Below, in pieces: positions 28,127 through 39,639 of a stretch of DNA of 64,000 nucleotides. Each line of letters begins with the position of its first letter. The stretch's first letter is position 1. Origin of the DNA: Archegozetes longisetosus (taxonomy: Eukaryota; Arthropoda; Arachnida; Sarcoptiformes; Trhypochthoniidae); contig JAEMBT020000001.1 of the NCBI GenBank assembly GCA_018873245.2, positions 14,858,220 through 14,922,219 on the forward strand, read 5' to 3'. A program made the position numbers and the translations under genes. The notes under the pieces were generated by a model that worked only from the letters and a program-made list of their open reading frames with translations, made no database searches and was not told where the DNA came from.

Positions 28127-29863
28127 ATGCCACAGGGAAGACGTAAAGTGCCATTTAGTGCAAAGCAAAAGAAACAACAACTAAAAGAAAAGAGAGACCA
28201 AAAGCGATCTCATCCACAACAGCGACAACAAGAAAGTAGTGAAGATGAAATAGAAGATGACTCAATTGTTAATAGGATCAGTGGCGATCATAGTTCAAAA
28301 CAATTGAGTGTCAAACAAATTAATGCTCAACAAAGGATTAATAAAGGAAGAGATGTCAACAGATATGCTCTTCAATTCTTCGTTGAAACTGACGACGAAT
28401 TAAAGGAAAGACGAGAAACTTCGAGAAAACCATTTGAGTTGTTGCCACAAGATGCTTTAGAAGTATCTGTTGAGGAAGTTTTCGATACAGTTGATGGCAA
28501 TAGTAGTCTTGATTTGCCGAAGAGACCCAAATGGGATTTCAATATGACAACAGCACAGTTGGAATCAGTTGAGCAGAAATACTTCAGAGAATATTTAGAT
28601 CAAATTATTAAATCCAATAAGAGTTTGAGTTATTTTGAGCTCAATTTAGAGACATGGAGGCAGTTGTGGCGAGTCTTAGAGATGTCTGATATTATTCTAT
28701 TGATTGCTGACATAAGGCATCCTGTCTTTCACTTTCCGCCATCTCTTTATAATTATGTCGTAAATCAGTTGAAGAAAGATATGATTCTTGTCTTAAATAA
28801 AGTCGATTTAGTTGAGTCTTCACTAGTGCTCGCATGGACTCAATATCTCAAGAAGTGTTTCCCTCAATTACATGTCGTTTCGTTTGCATCCTATGCTGGA
28901 ATGAAAGTCCGCAAGAATAAGAAAAGAATTGGTAAATTACGAATGGCTGCCAATGGGGCCAAATGCTTGCAAGCAGTTTGCCAACAAATAGTTGGCGACA
29001 GAGTTGATCTTTCCAGCTGGAGATCGAAAATTGAACAGGAGTTGAGGGAAGAAGAGTTAGCAGTTTCTGGTGATTATAATGATGACGACGATGACGATTT
29101 CAATCCGTTAAAGAGTGGCGAACAGAAGATCGAGAAATTAGACCTTAATTACTTTCACCAAACAGAGAGATTCAAAGATGGAATCGTGACTATCGGTTGT
29201 GTGGGACACCCGAATGTGGGTAAATCATCACTTTTGAATGCGATTATGGGTAAGAAAGTGGTGAGTGTTTCACGAACTCCAGGACACACAAAGCACTTTC
29301 AAACAATATTTTTAACACCAACTGTCAAATTATGTGACTGTCCCGGACTTGTGTTTCCATCTCAAGCACCAAAAGAACTGCAAGTACTGATGGGATGCTT
29401 TCCAATCGCACAATTACGTGAACCCTATTGTTCAGTTGGATATTTGGCTCAGAGGATACCATTGCATAAGATCTTACGACTAGAACATCCTAATCAAGAG
29501 GGAAACACTGTTGTGAAACACGAGTGGTCTGCTTACGACATATGTGAGTCTTGGGCTATTAAGAGAGGCTTTTTCACTGCCAGAGCTGCCAGACCTGATG
29601 TCTATCGTGCAGCCAATCATCTGTTACGCATGGCTCTCGATGGACGAACTCTATGTTTAGCTTTTTATCCTCCGAATTATGTTAAAGAAAAAAATAGCAT
29701 TTGGTTAAAACATCCTGATCTGAAGTCTATTGAACTGATTCAAGGAGAAAAATTGGAGTCAGACTTGGACGAAGAAATTTGTGCACATCCTTCCAACAGA
29801 GCTGATGATCACAGTGATGAAGAAGAATCAGCATCAGAAGAGAGTGAAGAAGAAGTCGGATAA
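28127..29863 (+). CDS. GNL1: GNL1-type nucleolar/ribosome-biogenesis GTPase
   Basis: A single-exon frame of 578 codons. The ATG at 28127 is chosen (an in-frame GTG lies just before it) because the start MPQGRRKVPFSAKQKK matches the basic N-terminus of the GNL1 family. This is a circularly permuted GTPase with motif order G4 NKVD (residue 224), then G1 GHPNVGKSS (360), then G2 in SRTPGHTKHFQT, then G3 DCPG (404). Between them are LETWRQLWRVLEMSDI and DLSSWR, diagnostic of GNL1 rather than LSG1 or GNL2/3. An acidic run follows DLSSWR (about 316-322) and an acidic Ser-rich tail ends the protein. Intact. The intronless structure contrasts with its neighbours, but the family identity and divergent promoter suggest a normal gene. 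Confidence 0.95.
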   Translation: MPQGRRKVPFSAKQKKQQLKEKRDQKRSHPQQRQQESSEDEIEDDSIVNRISGDHSSKQLSVKQINAQQRINKGRDVNRYALQFFVETDDELKERRETSRKPFELLPQDALEVSVEEVFDTVDGNSSLDLPKRPKWDFNMTTAQLESVEQKYFREYLDQIIKSNKSLSYFELNLETWRQLWRVLEMSDIILLIADIRHPVFHFPPSLYNYVVNQLKKDMILVLNKVDLVESSLVLAWTQYLKKCFPQLHVVSFASYAGMKVRKNKKRIGKLRMAANGAKCLQAVCQQIVGDRVDLSSWRSKIEQELREEELAVSGDYNDDDDDDFNPLKSGEQKIEKLDLNYFHQTERFKDGIVTIGCVGHPNVGKSSLLNAIMGKKVVSVSRTPGHTKHFQTIFLTPTVKLCDCPGLVFPSQAPKELQVLMGCFPIAQLREPYCSVGYLAQRIPLHKILRLEHPNQEGNTVVKHEWSAYDICESWAIKRGFFTARAARPDVYRAANHLLRMALDGRTLCLAFYPPNYVKEKNSIWLKHPDLKSIELIQGEKLESDLDEEICAHPSNRADDHSDEEESASEESEEEVG

Positions 29864-30403
29864 ATTGCTACTAACAGCAAATTTGCAGTTCTTCAAGATG
29901 TCGAGTGAAAAATTTTCCTATTTCAATGTAATCTATTTTAATGTTAGCTTTTTGATAGATTTAATTATTGAATGTGCTTATATACAGATATTTTCAAATT
30001 AAAGCTATTTTGATGAAAAGCGGGATATTCATGTTTTATTAATTTTTTCTTTTGTGTCATAGCATTTATCTGCAAAGGCTTAATGTAAGCGATTTTTGGT
30101 CTTTCATTAAGTCAAAAGTAATTATTTGTTTGCTAACATTCTTTGGTTGCGCTAAATTAATATTTTTGCTAAAAGATTGACTTGTTATCAGAAAATTTTT
30201 TTGTATGTTGTGCACAAATGTATTGCAGTCTTGAGTAAACATCAAACAATATTTGATAACTAATCAGTTCCTATACTCAGTAAGATAACGTTAAGGATAA
30301 CTGCATAGTAGAGTCTCATACTATGCAATAGTTTCTAAGTTGAAAGTCCATTTCAAATTTTATGGCAATTAAATCTTTGAATAAATTAAATTTATTAATC
30401 TAA
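29864..30403. other. Spacer between GNL1 and the GGH-like gene
   Basis: 540 bp hold the GNL1 3' region (an attaaa at about 29999 may be its polyadenylation signal) and the upstream region of the next gene. No ORF or RNA gene seen. Confidence 0.4.
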
Positions 30404-31888
30404 ATGAAATCGTTTGGAACTATTGGTTTTATAAACTTGTTGCTGTTTATAACTGGCAACTGCCAGAAACTTAACAATAGACCAATAATTGGAGTTTTGT
30501 CCCAAGACGATCATCATCAGTCTTATATCGCTGCGAGTTATGTCAAGTATTTAGAGAGTGCTGGAGCACGAGTTGTATGTATTTAACTATAATTGTATGA
30601 CTCTTTAATCACAATCATGTCTTGGCCATCATAATAGGTTCCAATACTGATCAATCAAAACGCGGATTATTATTCAAGGATTTTTAACAAAACAAATGGT
30701 CTTTTATTTCCCGGTGAAAATCTAGACTTGACAAATTCCGGTTACGAAATAGCCGGAAAAATCTTATGGAATCTGGCGATGGATTCTTATCAAAAGAATA
30801 ATTATTACCCTATTTGGGGAACTGGTTTAGGATTTGAATTGTTAACAGTCCTGGCATCAGCTAATAATACTCGATGGCTCACTAAATGCAACTTGGAAGA
30901 TGTGGCCATGAATTTGGATTTCGATCAACCATCAATAGATCCAAAAGCGAGTAAACTGTTCAAAAATGCGGATCAGACCATAATTAATGTAAGAATTACT
31001 AAATTTCAAAATATTTAAAATATCAAACTGAAGTTTTTCGGTTGATTCAATAGTTGATGGGGTATTGTAGGACAAGAGAGTGAAGTGGTAACCTTAACAA
31101 TGTTCGCTTATGCATAGCATAGTGTATGTTCATTTCTCTTACCTAACTTAACCTAACATAGTTTAGCCTAACTAGCTGAATACACTACCAATACAACTGA
31201 TTAATGTTAAGCTAGTTTGGTTAGGTATAGGGAATGATGCTGTACCTCGTTATGAATAGGAGAGCATAGTCAAAGCGAACACTTTACTCATTTATACCCA
31301 AATATTTCATCAATTATAAACCGAACTACAACAAAATCTAGAACAATTTTGACTTTTGAGGTAATTTATATTCTTCTTGACTAATAGATCTTGAAGAAAG
31401 AGAATGTTACGATCAATTATCACATGTATTGCATGACACCAGAAAACTTTACAAAATCTGGTTTGAATCAATTTTTCGATATACTAACAACAAATCAAAA
31501 TGCAACTAACCCTAATTTGACATTTATATCAACAATTGAGTCCAAGCAACATCCAATTTATGGAGTTCAATGGCATCCAGAGAAAAATCCATTTGAATTT
31601 ACATTAGGTTCCAAACACCAAAATGTTCCACATCGCTACAATGCTATAATCATTTCTCAATATATGGCAAACTACTTTGTGAATGAAGCACGAAAAAACT
31701 CTAACAAATTCGAGGATTTAGTCAAAGAAAGTGAAGCACTTATTTACAATTATAATCCGAAATATACCGGAAAGGATAAGGGCTCTTTTTTTGAACAGAT
31801 TTATGTGTTTTCATCAGCTAAATCCAACCTCTGGTGTGTCTCATTTAATTTAATCTTATTTATGATTTTGGCCCTAAGCTATTTATGA
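30404..31888 (+). CDS. Gamma-glutamyl hydrolase-like protein, catalytic Cys replaced by Gly
   Basis: Exons 30404-30574, 30638-30988 and 31388-31888 (GT/AG introns of 63 and 399 nt) give 340 aa. The family (class I glutamine amidotransferase-like, peptidase C26) trims poly-gamma-glutamate from folates in lysosomes or outside the cell. A signal peptide is followed by [31 protein letters not shown] and GLLFPG. The elbow, normally WGTCLGFE, reads WGTGLGFE: the nucleophile codon at 30824-30826 (residue 120) is GGT where one base change from TGT explains it. The His/Glu pair ([13 protein letters not shown], His237 and Glu239) and FVNEARKNS remain. The last ~20 residues are hydrophobic after a polar stretch, unlike soluble GGH, suggesting a GPI signal or membrane tail. 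The frame is open, so a retained non-catalytic protein is more likely than a young pseudogene. Confidence 0.88.
31073..31265. repeat. Telomere-like and inverted motifs inside GGH-like intron 2
   Basis: Intron 2 holds degenerate CCTAA units (acctaacttaacctaac at 31141-31157, then cctaactagct) facing an inverse agctagtttggttaggt near 31210, giving weak dyad symmetry. This suggests an inserted short repeat, which may explain why this intron is longer than its neighbours. Confidence 0.35.
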
Positions 31889-32439
31889 AATGTGATATTG
31901 AGAACAATTTTATTTATTTATCTATTTATTTAATCATGTTTTTAAATAGAGTGCTGAAAGCACTTCATATGTAATTACTAATTGGTCTTATTTGTAGAAA
32001 TCGACTGCAATTTTAAGTCAAGTTTTACGATAAATTGATCGCAGTATTAATCAAATGTACAATCAAAACTTAGTAATCCTTGATAGCAACCAGAAATGAC
32101 ACGTTTCTCATCAGATCATAGTATAGGAAAAATTAGAAAACGTATAGAATATTCAATGTATTAACCAAAACAAATCAAAAACCAAATTAGGTAATAAATT
32201 GATGCGCATCATAGTCAGGTTAACATAACAACTTTTTTCCATATACCATTACGGATTATTAAGTTTTCAAATAATACGCTTTATTTTGATAGTTATAAAA
32301 TTATTCAATTCAAGAACTTCTAAAACTGACTTAGAATTCAAAATAAATTCGTGTTAAAAGTTAGAGTAAAACAATTCGGGCTTTAGTTAAACTGATATTT
32401 TCATTTATGAAACTCAGTTCAGTTGATAGACCTATTGAT
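31889..32439. other. Convergent spacer between GGH-like and SORD copy 1
   Basis: Both genes end here. An AATAAA on the minus strand (32285-32280) could serve SORD copy 1. The segment near 32065-32110 (acttagtaatccttgatagcaacc) resembles stretches near 19845 and 9415, so it is probably a dispersed repeat. No ORF. Confidence 0.35.
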
Positions 32440-33851
32440 TTAGCTGAATTCAATTTGTACTTTAATCACGCCGTCTGCACATGATTTCGCAGTTTCGAAA
32501 GCTTTCATTCCATCCTCCAGTTTGAATTTATGTGATATAAGAGGCTTCACATCAATTTGACCATTTGAAACCAGATTTATGGCAACTGGAAAGCTATAAA
32601 TAAAAATATTACACTAACTCCACTCGATTGAGTTTAAGTATGCATTAAAGTCAAGTTATTTATATACTTTTTTAACAAATACGAACCTATTTCGATATCG
32701 TCTATTCCCAATCAAATTCAATTGACGATGGGCAGCATTTGACAGCGAAACGTTAACTTTATTATGATTAAGACCTGTCATAACAACTGTTCCTCCACTT
32801 CTGGTCACAGCAATGGCTACATTGAGACACAATTGAGCACCAGTGCACTCCAATGTAATATTTGGTGAACAGCTCAATAGTTGTTTAACTTGTCTGGTCA
32901 TCGATTCAGTATTATCTTCTGGGGTAACTAATAAAGTTTTCTCTATTCCAACTTTTTGTGCGAATTCGAGTCGACTCTTGTTTGCATCTGTCATATTTTC
33001 AATGATTTATTCAATCAGATATTTGAGACAGAGAATAATAAATCACCTAAAATGCAAATATCTAGAGCTCCGAAGGCTTTGGCTACCATTGAAGACAGAA
33101 GACCGATAGGTCCCGCACCAGTTACTAAAACTGTTTGTCTCAAATCCTTCGCAATACCAGCTCTTTGACATGCATGAACTGCAACTGCTAACGGTTCAAT
33201 TATAGCTCCCTCTCCGAAAGACATATCATTTGGAAATCTAACAAGCATTAAGTGACAATCAATAAAAACAGACTTCAAGTAAAAATATAGTTATATGAGA
33301 GATTACTTGTGACAAAAAGTAGATCTATAATTGTAATATCTTCTTAAACATCCGTCGTGTGGTGGCGCCGATTGGAACATCATGTCTTCACATAAGTTAT
33401 AATTGCCTTCTATGCAAAACTGGCACTTATCACACGGTAATCCAGGTTCTACTGACACTCTGTCACCAACTTTCAAGTTTGTAACATTATTGCCAACATG
33501 TACAACTATAGCACTCGATTCATGACCACTTACAAACGGCGTTTCAACTGCCAAACTGTCACATCGACCAGTTGTCCACAAGTGTATATCAGAACCACAA
33601 ATTCCAGCTAATAAAATGTAATTTACTTTTTATTTTGATTTTTCTAAAACTCGAGACAACCAAAATTCATACCTGTATGTGTTGCCAATTGAACTTCTGT
33701 TAAATTATAAAACAATTTTAAGTCATTTTTGTGGACTTGTATTGAAAAATGAATTACCATTAGGTTGTGGTCTATCAGGTAATGGTGTTTGTTCTAATCT
33801 AAGATCATTGATTCCATGCAAAACAATTGATAAATTATCCTTTTGTTTCAT
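32440..33851 (-). CDS. SORD: Sorbitol dehydrogenase-like zinc MDR enzyme, copy 1
   Basis: Six exons on the minus strand: 33851-33758, 33696-33673, 33607-33307, 33237-33047, 32987-32687 and 32593-32440. The joined frame is 354 codons plus TAA, the usual length for SORD (about 355). It would oxidise sorbitol or related polyols to the ketose with NAD in the cytosol. Visible: the catalytic zinc Cys in GICGSDIHLW, His/Glu in SGHESSAI, structural-zinc cysteines in PCDKCQFCIEGNYNLC, the second-domain EGAIIEPLAVAVHAC, the Rossmann loop GAGPIGLLS, then RYRNS and a C-terminal DGVIKVQIE. All phases fit and no disruption is seen. The exon-intron plan is the same as in the second copy at 60.5-62.2 kb. Confidence 0.93.
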
Positions 33852-33880
33852 TACTTGGAAAATTAAACAACTATTATATA

Positions 33881-33914
33881 ACTATATTATGAGTGAAATA
33901 CTCTTAAACTTCTG
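33881..33914 (-). promoter_or_regulatory. Conserved upstream block of SORD copy 1
   Basis: About 30-65 bp before the ATG, this block (minus strand: cagaagttt, then tcactcata, then atatagt) is shared in order with 62191-62219, upstream of SORD copy 2. Conservation between paralogs whose other upstream DNA differs suggests a core promoter with a TATA-like atatag (inference). Confidence 0.4.
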
Positions 33915-35607
33915 AATAAGACTATTGACTTGAGTCTGGATTCTGATCAGAAAACAAGAAAAACTTGCCAGGACAACTTGGGAACAAATTATCACAAACT
34001 CTTAAGTTAATAGCAGTTGAATGCAGCTTTTAACTAACTTGATAGAATTACAGTAAAATCTGTCTATATTGAACATGATGTTAGGATCTTTGTAAACAAT
34101 ATATAAATAAATCCTTAGGAATTATAGGCTTATTTTTAGAAGTAACTTGACTACATGTTCAAGAATGATAGTTTTAGTTGTATTTTGAAATCAGCTTAAA
34201 AGTCAACGACACGATGTTGATAGAAGCTGACTTCAAGTTTATGTTTATGTAAGATAAAAGTCAAATAGTAGTTATTAGAAACTGAAAGCTATCTTCAACC
34301 AAAATATTTGATTTCAAAATAATTCTATGACTTTCCGTGTCGATAATTAATTCGAGTACTTTAATAATTTAGTCCAATTACTTGTAGTCCGAAGGTTTAT
34401 TAGAGAGGTAGTTAGTATTCGAAAGCTTAAAACCAATGTTATACATAGTCTAGAAAAGTGGGATCCTAAGTCTGGATTTAAAACTCATGACTTGAGCCTT
34501 AGCCTGCTAATTTTCGTGTAAATGAGATATTTTTAAATCAATTTTTGGTTCGAATTCTTATTCGGGGTTTGGATACTATTTCCTTCTATTATAGACTTAT
34601 TTTTATTTAAGAGCATATTTTCAAAAACTAGTTTCGTAATAAAATGCGTTTTCGTTGACTTTTACTTTTGCCTTAACTTAAATCATCTGTTTCTTCTGCC
34701 GATTCAGAAATCAATAAAACTTATGATCAAAATCGAAAACTTTTTGGTAATGGTATATCAAATTATTCGAGTATTTTTCTGACAAGAATCCTTTAGTTAT
34801 TTGAGTAAAAGTCCTGATTATTTTACTGTTTTTTGACAACTTTTGGCCTATATTTAGTAGTAATAAGACAATTTTTATGCCCAATATTATAAATTAAAAA
34901 TGAATTAGAATATAGAAATTTCAAATAAAAGTTAAATTTTTATCAGTTTACGATGGTGTCAGGACAAAAAGGTGCAGACAAAAAGGCGAGAGACAAAAGG
35001 GCGCGGACATTTTTCTACGATCCATTTTTCTATGAATATGAATTATTCAACTTTATTAGGAGTTTTTCGATCTTTAAATTGCTCAATATGTATAGAATCA
35101 ATAGCCTTATGGATCAGACTTCAACTTCGAATAACGTAAATTTTTTTAAATTCTCTAATTATAAACTCTTTCTTGTCCAACAGTCTATTTTTATATGCTC
35201 TTATTTTCATATATGTTTTAACTTGATTGAGCAATAAGATTGGATTTTCATCTCTTTTTCATGAAAAATAAAAATTATTTAACACAACGTGAAGGTATCT
35301 CTTAAAAAAATTTCACACAAAATTATCTGAGGAAAAATAAATATGACTTTTTGGGTTAAATATTTATTCGATCTTTGCTTATGATACATTATTTGGACTC
35401 ATATACATATCAAGGTATTTAAAAATAAAAATTTTGTTAAATTTCGACTATTAAAAGCAATTTAATGTGAGAATAAATCAAAAGAAAGTTGTATTTCATT
35501 GCGAGAAACTAATTCTTATAAAATATTTTCGTGGACAAGATGTCACTATTGGTTTTAAACTTTTAAGAATATTAATACAATTTTTGTTATTTATAGATCG
35601 AATCATT
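33915..35607. other. Gene-free spacer
   Basis: No supported gene. A pogo/Tigger-like single end (acagtaaaatctgtctat) lies near 34051. A short degenerate tandem of gacaaaaaggcg-type units is at about 34963-35008, and its motif also resembles the gacagaaaggcg block in the arms of the inverted-repeat element at 9608-10502. The 94-codon frame over this tandem looks incidental. Confidence 0.4.
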
Positions 35608-36018
35608 GGTTAAAATTCTTATACCTAAAATCTCACTGTATTAACGTTTGTCTAACATCATATCTATAATATTGACTTTTATACATGCAAAATTTCTGTA
35701 AACATATTTACAACTACAACTTGTATTTGTTATAACCACAACTCACTTGTGAATAGTTTCAAAAAGCACAACCACTTAACTTTTAGTTAGTAGTTATTTC
35801 AATTTCACTTCTAAGAAATACTATTAGTGTTAGTCAGCTTGCTATAACTTTGAGTTTATCTAATGATAGTCTATCGTGTAATCGTTTTTTAATGTTTAAA
35901 ACATAGCTTGATTACCACTCAAAGTATGGTCGCATATATTTCTCATTGATAATAAATTGAGTGCGTTGATACTCTCAGTTTAATCCCTAACGAAGTATAA
36001 GATATGAAATTGTTTATG

Positions 36019-36070
<52 letters not shown>
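35608..36070. repeat. Duplicated block, copy A (GA-microsatellite end)
   Basis: Closely matches 50107-50569: shared strings include aaaatctcactgtattaacg, ttgagtgcgttgatactctc and taatccctaacgaagtataa. Both end in a GA microsatellite (here 36022-36070). It is the left part of a larger segmental duplication that also includes the DEG/ENaC genes. Confidence 0.85.
36022..36070. repeat. GA microsatellite, about 24 units
   Basis: A perfect GA run; the paralogous block at 50519-50569 has a GAAA then GA run. The Leu-Ser repeat frame on the minus strand across it is an artefact of the dinucleotide. Confidence 0.95.
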
Positions 36071-36074
<4 letters not shown>

Positions 36075-36469
36075 ACATATTGTAACCTTAATACTATAAG
36101 ATTCTAAATGCAAAAAGTGTATTAACGAAAAAAATCCATTTTGAAGTTTGGCGTTGCAATATACCAACAATGAGTTGAAGAATAATTTTCTAAAATATGT
36201 TACCAAGCAATGTATGTGTGGTGCGAATATTCCACTGTTCATTTGGATCCTAATCTATTTCTATCGTGAATAACTCAGAACTGATTTTTGCATTTAGAAC
36301 CTTATTGCATCCAAATCAAATCCAAAACTGAGTGCCATTAGGTTCTAAATGATCGAAAATCGATAAATAACTAAATCGAAACAAATTTTTTATCTAAGAA
36401 ATTTTAAAAGGAAAGTAGAAAATCAATTTCGAACATTTTAAGAACCATGAGAACAAGTAGATTTCGATA

Positions 36470-36850
36470 GGACGGGAACGGGCTAGCGGTACGACCGAGC
36501 ACATCCCCGCGGTGCCGGCATAGCATCCGCTAGCGGTAGGGGGTCTTGGGTGGAACCCCCAAAACATATAAAGCCTGCGCTGGAGATTAGGCAGAGGGTC
36601 CTCTGAGCGCGGATTCACTCGGCACCGCTCCACTACAAAATGTCATATCTACGTTTTAGTAGATATGGCCAAACGCGGTACCGAGTCAGTCTTGCACTAC
36701 TGCTGTCTGTGCAAAAGTGGCCTGAGAAAGGTCGAGTGTTGTGCCTGAGTTATGACCGTTCTTTGGTTCTTGGATATGCGCGGCACATAACCGAGTTCCA
36801 AGTCCAGCAGAATCCTTAGATAGGATTTGCGTGACTTTGGAACCACTGAT
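36470..36850. other. GC-rich island of unknown nature
   Basis: About 380 bp that is clearly richer in G+C than all surrounding DNA. It has local hairpins (a gggggt/accccc stem near 36538-36565 and catatctacgttttagtagatatgg near 36642-36667) and a repeated gctagcggta (36482 and near 36530). No convincing ORF: the 79-codon minus frame and a plus frame have no recognisable domain. I find no tRNA A/B boxes and no 5S or snRNA signature. It lies in sequence absent from the other copy of the duplication, so it was probably inserted. It may be a structured RNA, a retroelement fragment or foreign DNA. Confidence 0.4.
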
Positions 36851-38062
36851 AGCGAGAAAAACTGATGAAGTTCGTCATCTTTTATATTTTACTTTAAAAT
36901 TATTAAATTATAAATGATTTTATAACTCATAGATTTCACACTTTTATACATTTCTAAGCTTTTATACATATGTTATTATAATGTACCTGCAATAGTTTTA
37001 TATTTTTAACTGAAATTCTTAAATATTTTCACTAATGATATTTTATTGGTTTTTAGCATGTAACTTCCTAAGCGATTCGCCAACCTAAAAAATTCTTTCG
37101 GTTAATTGTATGTCTTGTACTAGGTTACAACTTCGGTGGGTCACCGTTACGGGGCGTCGATAGGTCAGAGTCTACGGGTTTTGAACGAACTCCTTTCATT
37201 TTTAAAAACGTATTCAGCAAATTCATAACATTTCACATTAAAGTTCACTTCTGTACGTGTTTCAGCTGTAACTAAACCTACACTTAAACAATTGCTTTTT
37301 CCACAAGTTTTTCACTATACTGAATATTCTTTCAATCGATTGATTAGAATATTTTAATAAATTATTAACTTTTTATTTTCTAAAACATACTGAAATCAAG
37401 TTAAACGCTAAAAATTTTTTATTTGAAGTAACTTTGGATAATGACTAAACTTAACATTGAGAAATGTTTATAGACTTCTTTCAAAACTTTGATGAGAAAT
37501 CAATTGAAAGATTAATTTAGGCTTAAAACAGATACAATAAAACCTGTATAAATTGAACGCTCTATAACTTGAACACCTCTTTATATTAGATAGGATTTAC
37601 AGTTCCCAAATGTGTTGAACATATAGAAGTTTTACTATATATGATAGAATGCGAATTGAAAAACTTATGCTGTTTTGCGACCTATTACGTTTTAAATTTA
37701 TGTACATAATGGTCTTCAGAAAATTTACTTATAAGAATATTTCACTGAAAAACGGAGAAATAGGCAATATTGAATTCGTAGACCGGAGATCGGAGGACAC
37801 CGTCAAAAACCGGAGACTCCGTTCTAATCCCTGGGATCTGGCAGCCGTAGACTCGGCTTAGAGAAAGATTTAATTTTGATGTAAAAAATTTTCAGAAATT
37901 TAATTCTTTTGCAGAATAAAATTATATGTAATGTTAGTTTTTGTTTTCAAAGCCATGTCTCCGATACCTTCAATAGATCGCTGGAGGCTAAAAACTTTCT
38001 ACTTTACTTATATTAGAAAATTATATGATACTATATATATAAATCATATGTAAATATATATA
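36851..38062. other. Copy-A-specific spacer with small repeats
   Basis: Sequence between the GA block and the mariner that has no counterpart in copy B until about 38010. It holds a second small GC-richer patch (about 37128-37195), a short element with pogo-like ends (about 37533-37637, starting ataaaacctgtataaattg and ending gaagttttactat), and a GC-richer patch near 37780-37860 inside a 70-codon frame I do not recognise. Confidence 0.35.
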
Positions 38063-38151
38063 CATAGTCTGTCCATAAATTTCCAGACAACTTGGAATTA
38101 TTGTATTTTTCAAACAAAATAAGATATTTTATTGAAAATTACTAATAAGTA

Positions 38152-38841
38152 CAGGGGGCACTACGAAAGTTTTGTCGTATAAGAAAACTATACGACTCTT
38201 CAATGATTTTAGTTAATAAATTTTATATAAATTCATTCATTTTACGAAATCACTCGTCAAAACATTTTTAATCACATTTAGTCTTGAGGATATTTAGTTC
38301 CATTTTCTATGGGTTTGTCAAAAATTTTAAGCAAAAAGTGTTCAAAGATTGACTACTCATAAATGCTCGAGAAGAATTTGATGGGATACTGGTGCATAAA
38401 ATTTGAATATATGCTCTATGTGTTATTATGTCTCATGTTTGACTTCGAACATTTATTGAACAGCGTTGATGTCTATTCCAGAAACTGCACCTGAAGTTCA
38501 ATTAGCTCGCAGGTCAACTTTAAATTGGACTTATCATGGTTGAATGGTTCGGTTTAGAGGACTATATCTCCACAAGTATTTTACAACTTTTCATAAAACT
38601 TGTATTTATTTAAACCTCTTTAGTAGTTACATAAAATGTTCACTTGAAAATTCCATCTGTTGAAATGGCAAAATCCAAGAGAGCAGCAAAATTTAAATTA
38701 ATGTAACTCGAAAACGACAAAAGATATTTCAATAAAATTTTGAAGCAATAGAACGCAGATGTTATACTTCATTTTTGTTAATTCAAATCATTGAGGGGTG
38801 TTTAGTATTCGCATACGACAAAACTTTCGTAGTGCCACATG
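38152..38841. mobile_element. 690-bp TA-flanked MITE inserted in the mariner 3' region
   Basis: The ends share ggcactacgaaagttttgtc and its inverse gacaaaactttcgtagtgcc, with slightly diverged outermost bases (cagggg.. versus the inverse of catgt..). TA lies on both sides (38150-38151, 38842-38843). The interior has no transposase. It separates the mariner transposase stop codon from the mariner's left terminal repeat. Confidence 0.88.
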
Positions 38842-39094
38842 TACGAATAGATACCTCAGATATCATATTATTAACTACACTTTGAAATGTTTACCCCTAG
38901 CCTTAACACAGGACCGAAGTCTTAGTCTCCACTCAGAAATAACGGCACGTACTATGTCTGTCGGAAAAATTTGCCATGCTTTGACCAGAAACCGCTTTAG
39001 GGCCTCGACGCTTGTACGAGGCCTAGAGCAGGGGAGTGACACAATTCTTCCAAGCACAATTCTTCCAAGCACAATTCTTCCACACTTTTCAATT

Positions 39095-39340
39095 GATCAC
39101 AGAATATAAGTGATGACCATTTCAATTCAGATGACCTACGGGAAGTGACTAATGGCCATTTCCAACTCAGATGACCTACGGGAAGTAACTAATGGCTATT
39201 TCTATATCAGATGAACTACGGAATGCAACCAATGAAAATTTTCAATTTAGATAACCTATGGGGAGTAATGGATAGCCATTTCTATATTAAATGAACTACG
39301 GGAGATAAACAATAACTATTTTTAATTCAGATTATTGACT
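39095..39340. repeat. Left MULE terminal repeat: ~40-bp tandem units
   Basis: About six consecutive units of roughly 40 bp, each with a catttc...cagatgaactacgg or gacctacggg core. The right arm holds about eight inverted units. Two unit types alternate, so the higher-order period is about 80 bp. Confidence 0.85.
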
Positions 39341-39639
39341 GAAAATTATCTGAGCAATTTTAAATCTATCCAATATCTCTTCAGAGTCTGAGTTTCTACT
39401 GAGTGGAGAGGATAAACAACGAAACTTGAACTCTCTTAGTTGAGCTTGAAATAAAACATTGAATAATTCATATCAATTCACTGACTGACTTCTACTGTTC
39501 GTATTATCTTTTATTGACCTTTTAGTTGATAACCATTGATAATCGACTAAGTTATTGATAATTTGTAAATGCTTTTCTAGCAATGGATAGACAGCACTTA
39601 GTACGACTGTTTCCGAGAAAGGTAGAGTGAAAATTGAAA

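Noticed and set aside
35943..36242. Minus frame with a Leu-Ser repeat
   Set aside because: It is the translation of the GA microsatellite and is not conserved as a frame in the paralogous block.
36394..36633. 79-codon frame over the GC-rich island as a protein gene
   Set aside because: No recognisable domain, an arginine/proline-rich composition explained by high GC, and no matching exon or splice context.
36859..36880. A second CTGATGA (hammerhead-like core) near the GC-rich island
   Set aside because: No GAAA follows at the right distance and no cleavage triplet with flanking helix pairs; it only forms a small gatgaa/ttcgtcatc hairpin.
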